From: JAVBMJ01 sp031552535
GTDB lineage: Bacteria > Bacteroidota > Bacteroidia > Bacteroidales > Rikenellaceae
Assembly (NCBI GenBank): GCA_031552535.1
Contig: JAVBMJ010000020.1
Coordinates: forward strand, 1-6,578
Reading direction: 5' to 3'
Length of the DNA: 6,578 bases
The notes below the pieces were generated by a model. The model searched no databases. It was not told the origin of the DNA and worked only from the letters and a program-made list of their open reading frames with translations. Numbering within the stretch: position 1 is the first letter of the stretch; each line of letters starts with the position of its first letter. Of the stretch, positions 5,977 to 6,578 are shown piece after piece. The position numbers were made by a program, and so were the translations under genes.

Positions 5977-6578
5977 GCGAATATTTTGGATAGTCTGAAA
6001 ATGAAGAATGGGATATCTCTGACTCCCCGGAACTGTGCCCTGAAAGCTTTGATTTTGGCGTTGAAAGATTCAGCCGAGGCGTTTGTAGATCTGTTGTGGA
6101 AGTAGTTGCAGATGGTGGCGTAGTTATTCTGCATTGTTTCGATGACCGATCTGAAGAACTTGAGGTTAAGCCGCTCGACCCTGTCGTACCATGTGGCGAG
6201 CTTTAGCAAGGCTACGCCGGGGGTAATGTTTTGATTATAAATATTTGTCAGTTCCATCGACACGGTATAGGCTTCCTCGATGGCCGGGTATTCGCGGAAG
6301 AGTATTTCGGCGCGCCGACGTTGCGAGTCGGTCCATCGCGAGCGGTTCTTCATGACGATATGGCGGCTTCGGGCCAGCAGTTGTCGACGGGTGTCGCCGT
6401 TCTCGAAGGTGTGCGGGACGAACTTGCGGCCAAGTTCCTTTGCCAGTGCTATCTCGGCATTTTCCTGGTCTATGGCCTGCCAGCGGTAGTCGACCCGCAG
6501 ATCGCTCACCGCTTCGTTCATCAGCCGTTGGACGTGGAACCGGTCGCTCACTTGGATAGCCTGCGGGAAGGCCCGCTT
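5941..6578 (-). mobile_element. 3' part of an ISL3-type (ISAon1-like) insertion sequence, runs off the window
   Basis: The minus-strand transposase ends at 5973 and the broken zinc-ribbon gene loses its expected sequence at about 5940-5950, so one IS terminus should lie between these points; a G-rich stretch (AACCGGGTGGAGCGGG, 5952-5967) is the likely end region. The left boundary is approximate. The other end, its inverted repeat and any 8-bp target duplication lie outside the window. Confidence 0.5.
5973..6578 (-). CDS. ISL3-type (ISAon1-like) transposase, C-terminal 201 residues (5' end outside the window)
   Basis: The minus-strand frame is open from the window edge to the TAA at 5973-5975; the GTG at 6551 is an internal Val codon, since nine more codons (KRAFPQAIQ) precede it in frame. 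The fragment shows the second half of the ISL3 DDE domain: V-S-D-R-F-H-V near its start (Asp12 of the visible part, the expected second catalytic Asp), W-x-A-I-D-Q-E-N, a long basic helical insertion with ENGDTRRQLLARSR, and NRSTNASAESFNAKIKAFR (visible residues about 162-180, Glu170 as the expected last catalytic residue), then FRGVRDIPFFIFRL. No stop or shift interrupts the visible part, so the gene may be functional. It cuts DNA for transposition. Its stop overlaps, as TTAA, the stop of the broken zinc-ribbon frame on the + strand. Confidence 0.85.
   Translation of the reverse strand, partial: KRAFPQAIQVSDRFHVQRLMNEAVSDLRVDYRWQAIDQENAEIALAKELGRKFVPHTFENGDTRRQLLARSRHIVMKNRSRWTDSQRRRAEILFREYPAIEEAYTVSMELTNIYNQNITPGVALLKLATWYDRVERLNLKFFRSVIETMQNNYATICNYFHNRSTNASAESFNAKIKAFRAQFRGVRDIPFFIFRLSKIFA

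Overview
The window looks like a chromosomal stretch from a gut-type Bacteroidota bacterium (order Bacteroidales; an Alistipes-like organism is my guess, not proven). The grounds are a TAnnTTTG -7 promoter element in front of the first gene and of the phosphate operon, start codons without Shine-Dalgarno sequences, Bacteroidota-style secretion signals, and moderate GC genes separated by AT-rich spacers. All complete genes lie on the + strand. Both edges of the window are transposase genes cut by the window boundary.

Layout. Positions 1-117 are the last 38 codons of a DDE transposase, followed by a perfect 19-bp hairpin (140-181). A promoter (250-282) then precedes a small lipoprotein gene (344-799). 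Next comes a tightly packed pair: an exported HExxH metallopeptidase-like protein (940-2022) whose stop overlaps by one base the start of an exported alpha/beta hydrolase (2022-2945). A short single-pass membrane protein of unknown function follows (3048-3518). After a 203-base leader with a promoter and an operator-like inverted repeat, there is a two-gene phosphate uptake operon: a DUF47/PhoU-like accessory protein (3722-4372) and a Pit-family phosphate permease (4385-5395).

The right end is mobile-element debris. A 47-codon open frame flanked by near-identical 16-mers (5407-5539) is followed by a long, probably bidirectional terminator (5564-5614). Then comes the zinc-ribbon N-terminus of a second transposase type (5790-5976), which is broken at its fourth codon in an A7 run and cut short after about 50 residues. 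It abuts the 3' end of an ISL3-type (ISAon1-like) transposase on the minus strand (5973-6578) that runs off the window.

How the genes work together. The permease and its DUF47 partner form a well-known phosphate-uptake pair. The four genes before them encode envelope or exported proteins. The metallopeptidase and hydrolase genes are probably co-translated, so their products may act together outside the cytoplasm, but no substrate can be read from the sequence. I see no CRISPR array, tRNA or rRNA. The least explained material is the four-gene envelope cluster and the stacked relics at 5400-5976.
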